Source of the DNA: CAZIUL01 sp964542475
GTDB taxonomy: Bacteria; Planctomycetota; B15-G4; CAYZWU01
Assembly: GCA_964542475.1 (NCBI GenBank)
Contig: CAZIUL010000025.1
Coordinates: 1-62,177 of the forward strand
Reading direction: 5' to 3'
Length of the DNA stretch: 62,177 nucleotides
The position numbers were made by a program, and so were the translations under genes. A model generated the notes under the pieces. The model did not search any database, was not told where the DNA came from, and saw nothing but the letters and a program-made list of their open reading frames with translations. Positions 44,661-53,973 of the stretch are shown one piece after another (within the stretch, counting starts at the first letter, position 1; every line of letters begins with the position of its first letter).

Positions 44661-46007
44661 TCAATTCCGGCAGGAAAAACGGTTATGGCGTACATATTCA
44701 ATCATTTCAACAATGCGCCTGTCGTCAGAAACCCGGCTCAAACCTCTTTTCAGCCACTCCAGGGACCTCGCGTACAGGCCGAGCTCCATCAGGAGCTCAC
44801 CGCCCCGCACCCAGGAAAAGTCGTCGCCTGGCTGTGCGGCCGAGGCTTCGTTCAAAAGAATGATCGCAAATCCGGGATCCCCTTGCTCGGCAATGGTCTC
44901 TACTGAACCGTGAAACGCGTTCGCAGGCTCGCTGCCAAGGAAGCGAACGGCTTCCTCGTAGAGAGTTCTGGACTCATCTTTCGCGCCCTGGAGAAACCTG
45001 ACCTCGCTCAAGGAGTTCAAGGAAAGATGATTGGTCACGCCTTTCAGCGGCGCATAAGCCATGACTTTTCCGTCGAACGAAAGCGCGCTCTTCAGGTGGA
45101 ACCCGGCTTCATCCGGTTTCTTTTCCGCCAGGGCGCAAAGGCCGAGCGCGTAATGAAGGTTCGGCGATTTACCTGACAGCCTCTTTGCTTCGGCTGCAAC
45201 GGAACGTGCACGGGACATCTCCCTGTGCCCGACAGCATCAAGAATGAGGAGTGCGGCGACCTCAGGCGCGTAAGCCAGTTCTGTCCCATCGGGATCTCTC
45301 TCCCTGATGATTGCCCATGCCCTCTTGAGCGCCTCTTCCGCCTCTTCGCGCAGATGCTTCCGGATAAAAGGGTGAACCGCCAGCTTGTACCAGTTGAACG
45401 CATCATCCGGATCAGACGCGGCCTGTTTCTTCAACAAACGGAGATCGCGCTCGTCCTTTGCCTTCTCTCCCCTTCTCTCGGCAAGGTATCCGAGATGGCG
45501 GAACATGGCCGGATGTTTCCCGACAGCGTCCTTGAAGCATCCACTCACCTCTACCAGGGCCGGATCCACTCTCTCGTGGATTATACCCGTGTAACGGATC
45601 TTCGGGTTGTTCCTGAAAAGCCTGAGCAGCAGCACGGAGCTGGAACGCTCTTCATAGATGTTCACAAGGGTCAGGAGAAAACCCCACTTTCCTTTTTCCT
45701 TCAACGGCTCCCTGAACGATGCGCCGCCGCTCCATTCCAGGCGTTCGTCCGCATCGATCACCAGGATCCAATCCCCGCGAGCCTGGTCCAGTGCGGCGTT
45801 CCTTGCAGCGGAAAAATCGTCATTCCACGGAAAGTGATGAACCTCTGCCCCGCCTTCCCGGGCCAGCCGGACGGTTTCATCCGTGGAACCCGTGTCAACA
45901 ACAACGATCTCGTCCACGATCGGCCTGATAGAATCCAGGCATTCCGGCAAAGCCTTCTCTTCATTCCTGACGATGAGACAAGCTGAAACAGTGATCTTCT
46001 CGGGCAT
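44661..46007 (-). CDS. Family 2 glycosyltransferase with C-terminal TPR-like repeats
   Basis: A 448-residue cytoplasmic enzyme. ATG 46007 (MPEKITVSACLIVRNEEK) is preferred over an upstream TTG because AAAGG lies just before it and the family usually starts there. Residues 1-110 carry the GT2 fold: LIVRNEE, VVDTGSTDET, FPWNDDFSAARNAALDQA, and the DADERLEW metal-binding DxD. Residues about 190-448 form helical repeats of TPR type. This architecture resembles the tetratricopeptide GT2 proteins of spore-former and glycan clusters (SunS/GT2-TPR). Its product may be a protein or lipid glycan. It is divergent from the TMTC-like gene, sharing about 150 bp. Confidence 0.85.
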   Translation of the reverse strand: MPEKITVSACLIVRNEEKALPECLDSIRPIVDEIVVVDTGSTDETVRLAREGGAEVHHFPWNDDFSAARNAALDQARGDWILVIDADERLEWSGGASFREPLKEKGKWGFLLTLVNIYEERSSSVLLLRLFRNNPKIRYTGIIHERVDPALVEVSGCFKDAVGKHPAMFRHLGYLAERRGEKAKDERDLRLLKKQAASDPDDAFNWYKLAVHPFIRKHLREEAEEALKRAWAIIRERDPDGTELAYAPEVAALLILDAVGHREMSRARSVAAEAKRLSGKSPNLHYALGLCALAEKKPDEAGFHLKSALSFDGKVMAYAPLKGVTNHLSLNSLSEVRFLQGAKDESRTLYEEAVRFLGSEPANAFHGSVETIAEQGDPGFAIILLNEASAAQPGDDFSWVRGGELLMELGLYARSLEWLKRGLSRVSDDRRIVEMIEYVRHNRFSCRN

Positions 46008-46158
46008 GTGCAGAACCTTTCCTCCATCCCGCGGCAACCGCCCTTTTCAGGCGAAAACGGGAGATTGATATTTCTTTGGCTAAACCTCAAACAGTCGTAT
46101 AGTTTGGTATCGTCAGATGCCCGAAGAGGCCGTGTGTTTTTTCGAAAAGATCCTGATA

Positions 46159-47844
46159 ATGCCCGCACGAAACCTATTTTTTCTTCTCGTTCTGGCTGTG
46201 GCAACCGGTATCGCCTACAGCAACAGCCTTTTCGGGGAATTTCTCTACGATGACCAGCCATATGTCACAAAAAATTCGCAGACAACCGGTGAAGCGCCCA
46301 TCTTCTCGGAGAGCACCCCTGCGGGGCGACCGCATCTGGGGCTTTACCGTCCGGTCTTCATCCTGTCCCTGAGGATCAACCACCTCATGGCAGGGTTCCA
46401 GCCTTCGGTCTTTCACGGAACCAACCTGCTGTTACACTTCCTGGCGGTGGCGGCGCTTTACCTTCTCATCCACCAGCTTACCGACGACAGGCCGGGTGCC
46501 TTTCTCGGCGCTCTCCTGTTCGCCGTGCATCCGGCGCACGTGGAAGCGGTCTCCTGGATAGTCGGCCGGGCGGAGCTCTTGTCGTTTCTATTCTGCGCGC
46601 TGGCCGCTATTGTCCACTTCAAGGCGGCAAGGAAGCCCTGGCTGCGTCTTGTAGAAGGCGCCCTTTTCATCGTGGCCTGTCTATCCAAGGAAAACGCCCT
46701 GGTTTTTCCCTTGCTGCTCTGGCTGATCGAAAGGTACGGATCAGCGGAAAAAACAGGATCGGGAATTAGATCGAAGATGTGCCTGGGAAAAACCGTGGCC
46801 GGCTACTGGTTCTACCCCCTGCTCATGGCCGCCCTTCTCTGCCTGCGGTACGCGGTCCTTGGCCGCATCAGCCCGGCCATCGAGACCGCTCCTTTCCAGG
46901 ATGTAGCCTTTTGGGGAAGGCTGGAGGCCGCGTTCGCCGGCCTGGCCGAATACGCGAGAGTCACGGTATATCCCTGTTCACTCAAGATCTTCTACCACAT
47001 CTCGGAGATCAGAAGCCTGACCATCACCAGGCTCCTCTTCCTCGCGTTTTTTCTCCTCGTGACCGTCCTGGCCTTCAAAAAAAGCCGCCGCGTTCCGGGC
47101 TGGCTGCTCTGGTTCCCTGCCGCTCTTCTGCCCGTTCTGAACCTGGTTCCAATTGGAGCCGTGTTCGCGGAACGCTTCCTGTACCTGCCGTCTGCAGGCA
47201 TATGCGCGGCATCCGGGCTCTCAATCATGGCGCTTATCCGCTGGGAACGGGCGCGCCGCGGCACGCACCTGACAGCCTGGATTCCCACCGCTGTGATTCT
47301 CTGCTTCTGCTCCCTGACAATCGCGCGCAATCCGGTCTTCAACAGCAGCCTGAACCTGTGGAAGGACGCTGTGCACAAGGGCGGGGGGTACGCCTTTCCC
47401 CACTACAACCTTGGTGAATGCTATTTCGAACACGGATCCATGGAACAGCAAAGCCCCGACACACAGGGTGCCGTGTTCGAGTTCAGGGAGTCGATCAGGC
47501 TGAACCCCGACCACCCTTACGCATTCGCAGCACACTTCCGCCTCGGCCAGTACCACCTTCACAAACACAGGCAGACCCGGAGGTTCGCCGACCTTGGCCT
47601 TGCAGCGCATCATCTTGTGGAATCGTACGAGCGCTCCCCCCCGCTACCGCTTCCCGAGGCCAAATGGAAACCCGCCCTGCTGCTGGCAGGAATCCCCTTA
47701 GAGAAAGGGGGAGAGGAGCTCATCAGCTTTGAACGCGCCCGCGCATACCTGGAAGTGGCCGAACGGTTCGGAGCGCCCGAAGAACAGCTCAGGCCGCTCA
47801 GGGCGTCGTTTGAAAGGATGAGAACGGATAAAGAGAACAACTGA
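46159..47844 (+). CDS. TMTC-like polytopic membrane protein with TPR tail
   Basis: A 561-residue protein. ATG 46159 gives a first helix at once; an in-frame ATG at 46117 would add 14 residues and is possible. About ten helices (to about residue 390) include LYDDQPYVTKNSQT, with a DD motif on the first loop, and VHPAHVEAVSWIVGRAELLSFLF, both signatures of the TMTC/DUF1736 family of membrane O-mannosyltransferase candidates. The last 160 residues carry TPR-like helices (FEFRESIRLNPDHPYA). Eukaryotic TMTCs mannosylate protein; bacterial homologs are mostly uncharacterised. The adjacent divergent GT2-TPR gene suggests a joint glycosylation function. Confidence 0.78.
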   Translation: MPARNLFFLLVLAVATGIAYSNSLFGEFLYDDQPYVTKNSQTTGEAPIFSESTPAGRPHLGLYRPVFILSLRINHLMAGFQPSVFHGTNLLLHFLAVAALYLLIHQLTDDRPGAFLGALLFAVHPAHVEAVSWIVGRAELLSFLFCALAAIVHFKAARKPWLRLVEGALFIVACLSKENALVFPLLLWLIERYGSAEKTGSGIRSKMCLGKTVAGYWFYPLLMAALLCLRYAVLGRISPAIETAPFQDVAFWGRLEAAFAGLAEYARVTVYPCSLKIFYHISEIRSLTITRLLFLAFFLLVTVLAFKKSRRVPGWLLWFPAALLPVLNLVPIGAVFAERFLYLPSAGICAASGLSIMALIRWERARRGTHLTAWIPTAVILCFCSLTIARNPVFNSSLNLWKDAVHKGGGYAFPHYNLGECYFEHGSMEQQSPDTQGAVFEFRESIRLNPDHPYAFAAHFRLGQYHLHKHRQTRRFADLGLAAHHLVESYERSPPLPLPEAKWKPALLLAGIPLEKGGEELISFERARAYLEVAERFGAPEEQLRPLRASFERMRTDKENN

Positions 47845-47953
47845 GCATTTTACGGTTGTGTTTGCGCACCCGCGTACAGATAATCCGATGCAGGTTTTTT
47901 CAGTTTTATAAAAGGTTTTTCATTACGCCCGGGAGATAAAGGACTCTTTCCAA

Positions 47954-49279
47954 ATGCCGGATAATATCGCCGGGAATTTGTATCTGATCCTGGTATCGAT
48001 CTTTCTTGTGCTGCTCAACGCTTTCTTCGTCGCGGCTGAGTTTGCCCTTGTCAAGCTGCGAAAAAGCCGTGTTGAGATTATGATCAGAAACAGGCGGGCC
48101 TTCTCCAAAACCGCCATGTGGCTGATGAACCACCTGAACAGCTCGCTCTCAGCCTGCCAGCTAGGGATAACAATGGCCTCGCTCGGGCTGGGCTGGATCG
48201 GGGAACCTGCCCTGGCGAGCCTCCTCCGTCCGCTCTTTTCCATGCTGAACATCGAATCGGAAGCCGCCCTTCACTCCGCAGCCTTCTTGACCGCCTTCTT
48301 TGCCATCACCGCGGCTCACATCGTGGTCGGAGAACTGGCCCCGAAGACAATAGCCATCGTGAAGCCCGAGATAACGCTCCTCTCCTGCTCTATGCCGCTC
48401 AAGCTCTTCTACACGGCCACTTTCCCGTTCATGTGGCTTCTGAACAAGTCAGCAGACCTGCTTCTACTGCCCTTTGGACTCAGCGCCGGCGCTTCCTCGC
48501 TTGAAACGCCCTTTTCAGAAGAGGAGCTGAGAAGCGTGCTGGCCGGAGCCCATGCCGGCGGCGAGCTGACCGAAAGAAAACATAAGCTTCTCGATAGCAT
48601 ATTCGACATGGACAGGCGCCTGGCCCGCCAGATAATGGTGCCCAGGCCGGATGTCGCCTTTCTGCGCGTCAGCCAGTCCATGGATGAGTGCCTGGATACA
48701 GCCCGCCAAACGAAACACACCAGATTCCCCCTTTGTGAAAATTCTATGGACGATGTGATCGGAGTCGTGCACATCAAGGACCTTCTGGTTAACCTCTCGT
48801 CCTCGGATTTCGATCTGAAGCGTTTCGCTCGGCATCCGAGGTATGTGCCTGAAACCCTGCCCGTGAGCAGCCTTCTCAAAAAGTTCCAGGCATCGAAACA
48901 GCATCTCGCCTTTGTTCTGGATGAACACGGGGCCATCCAGGGCATCGTCACCCTGGAAAACGTCATCGAAGTGCTGGTTGGCGCGGTTCAAGACGAGTTC
49001 GACGACGAGGATCCCAGCATCGTGCCCGACGGATCGGGCGCATTCATGGTCCTGGGAGCGACTTCCCTGGAAAAGATCAACAAAAGGCTAGGGATCGCCC
49101 TCGATGCACCGCGGGTTGACACGATATCCGGGCTCTTGTTCAGGAAAGCCGGCCGGGTTCTGAAGGTGGGAGACCGGATCGACCTGGGCCCGGTTACCGC
49201 CGAGGTTATCGAGGTCCGTTCATCCAGGGCATGGAAGATCCGGATCAGCACCACCCGTCCGGATTCCCCCTCTACCTGA
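47954..49279 (+). CDS. CNNM/CorC-family membrane protein (DUF21, CBS pair, CorC_HlyC)
   Basis: A 441-residue protein of the family often mislabelled haemolysin. Residues 1-190 are the DUF21 membrane domain (four helices) with FFVAAEFALVKLRKSRVE, typical of CNNM magnesium exporters. Two CBS domains follow (about 215-340: MVPRPDVAFLRVSQSMDECL and HLAFVLDEHGAIQGIVTLENVIEVLVG), then a CorC_HlyC domain to the end. The role is likely regulated Mg2+ or other divalent cation export. A hairpin structure lies just after the stop (49308-49373). Confidence 0.9.
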   Translation: MPDNIAGNLYLILVSIFLVLLNAFFVAAEFALVKLRKSRVEIMIRNRRAFSKTAMWLMNHLNSSLSACQLGITMASLGLGWIGEPALASLLRPLFSMLNIESEAALHSAAFLTAFFAITAAHIVVGELAPKTIAIVKPEITLLSCSMPLKLFYTATFPFMWLLNKSADLLLLPFGLSAGASSLETPFSEEELRSVLAGAHAGGELTERKHKLLDSIFDMDRRLARQIMVPRPDVAFLRVSQSMDECLDTARQTKHTRFPLCENSMDDVIGVVHIKDLLVNLSSSDFDLKRFARHPRYVPETLPVSSLLKKFQASKQHLAFVLDEHGAIQGIVTLENVIEVLVGAVQDEFDDEDPSIVPDGSGAFMVLGATSLEKINKRLGIALDAPRVDTISGLLFRKAGRVLKVGDRIDLGPVTAEVIEVRSSRAWKIRISTTRPDSPST

Positions 49280-49307
49280 TCACTTCTCAGCCCGGCTCGA
49301 TCCTGTG

Positions 49308-49373
49308 TTAAGAGTCCGTTGAAAAAGTCAGATCGGCTTTCGCTTCCGAAGCACTTTTTCACCGGACTCTTAA
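49308..49373 (+). terminator. 21-bp near-perfect inverted repeat after the CNNM gene
   Basis: The arms 49308-49328 and 49353-49373 are complementary at 20 of 21 positions (TTAAGAGTCCG... against ...CGGACTCTTAA). A further GCTTTCG/CGAAGC pairing in the loop extends the stem. It could be a bidirectional terminator or a MITE. It would end the CNNM transcript and argues that the next gene starts at 49445. Confidence 0.55.
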
Positions 49374-49444
49374 GTTCGATGGTGAAATCGGCCGAAAAGA
49401 GCTTGGGCCTGAACCAACCGAATTACAGTTTATTTGGAGACTCC

Positions 49445-49891
49445 ATGCAGCCATCGAGCGAGAGTGAATACAGAGGCCCTGATCGCAGAAAACAGCCCAC
49501 TCCTTCCCTCAGCCTGTTTTCCTTCTTCGGCGGAAGGCGGTTTCACCATAGAAGAATCGTTGAGGCGGATTGCGCGTATGTCGATCTTTACAGCACGAAA
49601 CTGGCGGTTTTCATCCTGATCTTCTTCTTCTTGACAGCGATCGACTCGGTTTCGACGCTGGTCTACCTGGACAAGGGGGGCAGAGAACTCAATCCCGTGG
49701 CCCAATGGATGATCGACCAGGGCGATTATTTTTTCATCATGTGCAAGGGAACACTGACCGGGATATGCCTGCTTTTCGTGCTGGTCCACAAAAACTTCAA
49801 GTATTCGCGTGTCGCAATTTTTACGGGATTCGGATTTTACTTCCTGTTGACTGTTTACCACATCGTTCTACAGATCAAGACGATGTTATAG
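49445..49891 (+). CDS. DUF5658-like membrane protein
   Basis: A 148-residue protein from ATG 49445, preceded by GGAG six bases upstream. An in-frame start at 49319 would place the first codons inside the 21-bp hairpin and is less likely. A hydrophilic N-terminus with EYRGPDRRKQPTPS and FGGRRFHHRR is followed by three helices: about 55-78, 98-116 and 123-145. The FLTAIDSVSTLVYLDKGGRELNPVAQWMI segment matches the DUF5658 family as I recall it. The function is unknown; the GPDRRK box is also seen in signalling-related proteins. Confidence 0.72.
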   Translation: MQPSSESEYRGPDRRKQPTPSLSLFSFFGGRRFHHRRIVEADCAYVDLYSTKLAVFILIFFFLTAIDSVSTLVYLDKGGRELNPVAQWMIDQGDYFFIMCKGTLTGICLLFVLVHKNFKYSRVAIFTGFGFYFLLTVYHIVLQIKTML

Positions 49892-49936
49892 CAGCAATGG
49901 AAATATCGTTCTGCCTGCTTGAAGAGGGGAAGGTTA

Positions 49937-51199
49937 ATGCAACATAAGAAAAAAGGCTCGGCTCAGGGGATGAAGCCGCTGGGAATGGTTCTGTCCGTTG
50001 TTATTTGTCTGGTTGGAATCCAGGAAACAAGCGCCCAGATACCGTTCGAAAACGGGCATTCGCTCGAGCATTTTTCCAGCGGGATGTTCGCACCGACACA
50101 GATGGCTTTCGACGATTCCGGCAACCTCTATATCGGCAGCGGTTACGAACCAACCTGGCCCTACACAATGACTCCCACTCCGATCTTCAAGGTGCTGCCG
50201 GACGGGACCTGTCTCCAGTTCTCGGATCCCATCTCAGATCCCGATGCGCTCACTGTAGACGAAAACGGTGACGTTTTCGTGGGTTCATATGGAGGCACCA
50301 TAACCAAGATCGACGCCCTGACGGAAAACCAGTCGATCTGGTTGACGGATCCCTACCTGAAAAACATCGATGGGCTGAGGTTCTCTTCTTCGGGCGATCT
50401 CTTTGCCGTTGCCATCGACAGCCCGAAAGTCCACAAGATCGATCCGGTCAGCAGAACAGCGGAGGAGTTCGCGGACCTTTCCTCACTCGGCATAACCGGG
50501 ATGAGCGGCATCGCATTCGAGCCGGGCTCTAACCGTATCTTTGTTGCGTCTCCTTTACAGAACGTGATAGTGGAACTGAACCATGACGGAACGATCGCAG
50601 ATCCGCAGGTGGCTTCGGGCTTTCTGTTCCTTGGGTTCATCGATTTCGATCCTTCCGGCAACAACGATGGATACATTTTCGCACCGGATGCGATTCTCGG
50701 TCAGGTTTTCAAGATCAACATCAACACCAAAGAAAAAAGCCTTTTCATAGACAAGATAAATCCGGGTCCGGTAGGCATCGCGTTCGATTCGAATGGGATT
50801 CTTTCTTTCAACATGAACTACGACCAGGTCCCGGCAGGAGATGTTTTCAGGCTCTGGAACATGAATATCGATGCACCATCAGATCCCTATATAGGAGACC
50901 CGGTTTCCATAACATTTCAAAGCGAGCTCGATGAACTCCAACCTTTTGCCGCGTTTGTCGCCCTTGATAACGTGGGACCCTTTCTCGGCGATGGCCGCCA
51001 GTTTCCCCTGGGTATGAACCCTCTCATCCTGCTCCTTATGTCAACATTGGATGGAGACGGCGAGTTCCTGATAAACACAACAGTTCCAAACGATCAAGCG
51101 CTCTCGGGGCTTGGGATTTATCTCGCGTTTACCACCTACAATCCATCACCTTTTCGGTTTCTTAGCATGTCCAAAGCGAAAGCAATGAACATTCATTGA
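49937..51199 (+). CDS. Secreted beta-propeller (NHL/SMP-30-like) protein with C-terminal shared module
   Basis: A 420-residue exported protein. ATG 49937 has GGGAAGG upstream; an in-frame TTG at 49919 is less likely. The signal ends near ETSAQ. Residues about 45-300 contain repeats such as FSSGMFAPTQMAFDDSGNLYIGSG and IDGLRFSSSGDLFAVA, a six-bladed propeller pattern of the NHL/SMP-30 type. The last 120 residues form a separate beta-rich module that resembles the C-terminus of the interrupted gene at 61048-61986 (see findings). Such proteins often have an unknown binding role. A perfect 16-nt palindrome lies 25 bp after the stop. Confidence 0.78.
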   Translation: MQHKKKGSAQGMKPLGMVLSVVICLVGIQETSAQIPFENGHSLEHFSSGMFAPTQMAFDDSGNLYIGSGYEPTWPYTMTPTPIFKVLPDGTCLQFSDPISDPDALTVDENGDVFVGSYGGTITKIDALTENQSIWLTDPYLKNIDGLRFSSSGDLFAVAIDSPKVHKIDPVSRTAEEFADLSSLGITGMSGIAFEPGSNRIFVASPLQNVIVELNHDGTIADPQVASGFLFLGFIDFDPSGNNDGYIFAPDAILGQVFKININTKEKSLFIDKINPGPVGIAFDSNGILSFNMNYDQVPAGDVFRLWNMNIDAPSDPYIGDPVSITFQSELDELQPFAAFVALDNVGPFLGDGRQFPLGMNPLILLLMSTLDGDGEFLINTTVPNDQALSGLGIYLAFTTYNPSPFRFLSMSKAKAMNIH

Positions 51200-51223
51200 C
51201 CTCGGGAAAAGGGGGACTTACGT

Positions 51224-51239
51224 GCGACCGGCCGGTCGC
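51224..51239. repeat. Perfect 16-nt palindrome of the GTAGGGGC repeat family
   Basis: GCGACCGGCCGGTCGC is self-complementary. With the following CCCTAC it resembles the 22406 and 35944 repeats read on the other strand. It may also serve as a terminator stem for the propeller gene, though no T-run follows. Confidence 0.5.
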
Positions 51240-51477
51240 CCCTACATTCCAAAAAACAGATGGGAATGCGTACAACACATTCCCAATCTGCCTCAACTTG
51301 GCCGATACTGGTTCTGGCCTTTTTTCATAATTTCATAAGATCACGGCCAAGAAAATCCCTCTAAAAAAAGATAATGGCTTTGATACGATATTTGTGTAAG
51401 GGTGTAAGGGCGATTAATTTGACGTAAAGCAGCCTTGGAAAGTTCGCTTTCTATGAGATTCTTTCAGATCTGTCTTG

Positions 51478-51498
51478 CCCGCATATTTCATCCTCTTC
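51478..51498 (-). repeat. Conserved 21-nt motif after a GT2 gene (copy 2)
   Basis: On the minus strand this includes ATGAAATATGCGGG and lies just beyond the end of the GT2 gene at 51514. It matches copy 1 (44599-44619) at 19 of 21 positions. Confidence 0.4.
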
Positions 51499-51513
51499 TG
51501 CTGCGGCAGCGAC

Positions 51514-52479
51514 TCACACCCCTTTTCTGAGCCAACGGTCAATAGCCGCTGCAAAACCGGACCTTTCTTTCATACGCCGGTTGAGGCGCGCGCCAAGGTA
51601 CTGGGCAAGGTTTTCCAGGTAGGCATAAGGCAATGCTCCGGCAGAGCGGTACCATCTTTCGAAGCTGCCGTGTCCGGCTTCTTTGATCAGCTTCAAGTAG
51701 TGCCTGAAAGCCGCTCCTCCGTTGACAGCGATGTCCCTGAAAAGAGGAACTGTTGTCAGCCCGATCAGCTGGTTCAAATTGCCGTGGTCCGAGTAGATCC
51801 TCTTGAACTCGTACCAAACACTGTTGTTGTGGGAGTGAATGACCGCCGAGGATGGCTCGTAGATAATCCGGTACCCGCTTTTTATCACTCCGAGGCCCCA
51901 GGCGACATCCTCGCCGAAGTCCCGCTCCGGAAACGGGTGCTCTTCCCAAACACTGCGCCGGACGCACGAGCTTACGTTGTCAAACGAGATCAAGGAGAGC
52001 TTTTCCATCGGAGTCAGCGCATCGAACTCCCGGTCCAGCCCGAGCTCCTGCACGGCTCTATCGGGCCGGGATGCGCTCCAGTTCATCAGCCTGTCTTTTA
52101 TGATGGGATTGCAGCCATCTCTTGGAACCTGCCTGGAGTACCCGCCTGCAGCCTTTTCGTCCTCAGCCACCGACTCCGCCAGGTTCGACAGCCAATACCG
52201 ATCCGAGGGAAGCGCGTCCTGTACAACGAGAACCACCAACTCCCCCCGCGTCTCGCGTATTCCCATGTTTCTAGTGGTACCGTGGTTGAACGAACGCCTT
52301 GGAATGGATATCACCCGCGCTCCGGCGTCTTTGGCAAATCCGGGGGTCCCGTCATCGGACTCCGAATCCACACAAAGCACCTCGATTGGAAAATCGCTCT
52401 CCTGGGAAAAGACTCTTGCGAGCACCTCCTTGAAGCGCTCGCCGCCGTTCATCGTTGGGATGACAACGGAAATCCTCAT
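51514..52479 (-). CDS. Family 2 glycosyltransferase (rhamnosyltransferase-like)
   Basis: A 321-residue enzyme starting MRISVVIPTMNGGERFKEVL. GT2 motifs include VLCVDSESDDGTPGFA, ARVISIPRRSFNHGTTRNMGI (a rhamnosyltransferase-like pattern), VVLVVQDALPSDRYWL (the DxD equivalent is QDA), and FGEDVAWGLGVIKSGYRI. The acceptor is unknown. It overlaps the upstream flavoprotein gene by ATGA (52476-52479), so the two are translationally coupled and probably act on the same glycan. Confidence 0.88.
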   Translation of the reverse strand: MRISVVIPTMNGGERFKEVLARVFSQESDFPIEVLCVDSESDDGTPGFAKDAGARVISIPRRSFNHGTTRNMGIRETRGELVVLVVQDALPSDRYWLSNLAESVAEDEKAAGGYSRQVPRDGCNPIIKDRLMNWSASRPDRAVQELGLDREFDALTPMEKLSLISFDNVSSCVRRSVWEEHPFPERDFGEDVAWGLGVIKSGYRIIYEPSSAVIHSHNNSVWYEFKRIYSDHGNLNQLIGLTTVPLFRDIAVNGGAAFRHYLKLIKEAGHGSFERWYRSAGALPYAYLENLAQYLGARLNRRMKERSGFAAAIDRWLRKGV

Positions 52480-53786
52480 GTCTCTTTGCCTGAATCATGG
52501 ATCTTCTCGGCAAGCCGCTTCGCCTCGATGATGCAATGATCCATATTGTAGTAATCGTATCGGCCGAACCGCCCCAACAGCCGGATGCCCAGCTCTTCCA
52601 TTCCTTTTACCGCTGTAGACCGTTTCCGCTCAAACTCACGGTCGAAGAGGATATAGGCGTATTCCTTTGAGCCGTGTGCCTCGACATCTTTTGCGCCCTC
52701 CCGCAAAAAGCCTGACTTTTGCAGGCACATCCTCAGCTCCCTGACATAACCGGCATCCATTCTCAGCGGTCCGCGATGGGTGACCTCCACCAGGATCGAT
52801 GCCTTTCCATCGGGCGCGTTCGAAGGGCTGTAGTTCGAAAGATAGGTCAGCCGGTTGGCAGGGCCCTGCTCCGGGAACGGAAGGTAAACCCACGAAAACG
52901 GCCTGGCGTCTTCCTCGTCCAAACCGAAAAGAAAAGTGGTCAGGGAGATGTGCCCGAGCGATGCGGCGGCCTCACCCGCCTTGCGATCAAGCCCTGAGAC
53001 TATCTGCGGAGCCCGGTCCAGCGGGGCTGTATAGACCACCTCCTCGTACTCGGCCCCGTCGACATCGAAACGATGATCCCCTTTTTTCTCGATGTGCTCA
53101 ACAGCATGATTGTAAAAGATCCTATCCTCCACAGGCATCCCGACCTTTTTTGCCACGTCATTGATTCCGCCTTTTAAAGGATAGGCAAACTTCATCTGGT
53201 GCTTGTACCCTTCGGTGGAAATCCCGAGGGAGGATCGCACAATATCCTGCAAAGGGGTTTCCGGAACCCTGCCCGACACCCAAGCGACACCCAGTTCGGA
53301 AAGATCGATGTTCCAGATCTTTTCGTTGTAGGGCACCATGAAATGCTTGGCCATACCGGGCCCCATCCTGTAGTAGATCCAGTCGTGGAAGTTGTCCGGC
53401 TCCCCTGTTTTCCTCCGATTAATGTACGCCTGTATGAAGCCGAAAACGCACTCGAAATTTGCTTCATGAGGCAGGTCGCTCAACCCGTTTTCGAACGGGT
53501 ACTTCACAAAACGGTCGTTGTAAAGAATCTTGGTCCGCCGCTCGTGCTCCAGAAGCGTGCCGTTTACAAAAAGCTCTTTAATAAACGACTGCAACCATTG
53601 ATCCCGCGTGTAGATGATATGCCCCCCGCCTACGTCGAACTCGTATCCCCCGACATTTCTACTCTCCAGCAAGCCCGCGGCATCGCTTTTCGCCGCTTCG
53701 AAAATGTCCACCTCGTGGCCGTAACTATCCAGAAAACGACCAACCGCAAGCCCTGAGATCCCGGCACCGATTATTGCTATCTTCAA
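52476..53786 (-). CDS. UDP-galactopyranose-mutase-like / protoporphyrinogen-oxidase-like flavoprotein
   Basis: A 436-residue FAD protein starting at TTG 53786 (KIAIIGAGISGLAVGRFL, a dinucleotide-binding fold). Later elements include GGYEFDVGGGHIIYTRD, KYPFENGLSDLP, VPYNEKIWNIDLSELGVAWVSGRVP and the YPLKGGINDVAKKV segment. The order resembles UDP-galactopyranose mutases and related sugar-ring isomerases, which would feed galactofuranose to glycosyltransferases. Coupling to a GT2 gene fits this. Catalytic residues of Glf are not clearly aligned by eye, so the exact reaction stays open. GGAG lies 13 bases upstream. Confidence 0.78.
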   Translation of the reverse strand: MKIAIIGAGISGLAVGRFLDSYGHEVDIFEAAKSDAAGLLESRNVGGYEFDVGGGHIIYTRDQWLQSFIKELFVNGTLLEHERRTKILYNDRFVKYPFENGLSDLPHEANFECVFGFIQAYINRRKTGEPDNFHDWIYYRMGPGMAKHFMVPYNEKIWNIDLSELGVAWVSGRVPETPLQDIVRSSLGISTEGYKHQMKFAYPLKGGINDVAKKVGMPVEDRIFYNHAVEHIEKKGDHRFDVDGAEYEEVVYTAPLDRAPQIVSGLDRKAGEAAASLGHISLTTFLFGLDEEDARPFSWVYLPFPEQGPANRLTYLSNYSPSNAPDGKASILVEVTHRGPLRMDAGYVRELRMCLQKSGFLREGAKDVEAHGSKEYAYILFDREFERKRSTAVKGMEELGIRLLGRFGRYDYYNMDHCIIEAKRLAEKIHDSGKET

Positions 53787-53973
53787 AGGTTCTTTCGCTC
53801 CAGGTCGATAATAGTTATCATTGTTTTTTTCCTGAAATGGGATATTACCAATGTGGGCGGAGAAAAAAAGATATTTGATCAGGGATCAGGACACTCTTTA
53901 CGCCGAAAATAGGCCTGAAAGGAAACTCCGGCACGCGAAGTTTCGTGTTTTTTTCGATGGAGCGGTACAAAGC

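Larger units (their letters stand above)
51200..51513. other. 314-bp convergent intergenic gap
   Basis: This lies between two gene ends. It contains the GCGACCGGCCGGTCGC palindrome (51224-51239), an A+T-rich segment at 51340-51420 with a GTGTAAGGGTGTAAGGGC direct repeat, and the conserved 21-nt motif at 51478-51498. No gene was seen. Confidence 0.5.
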
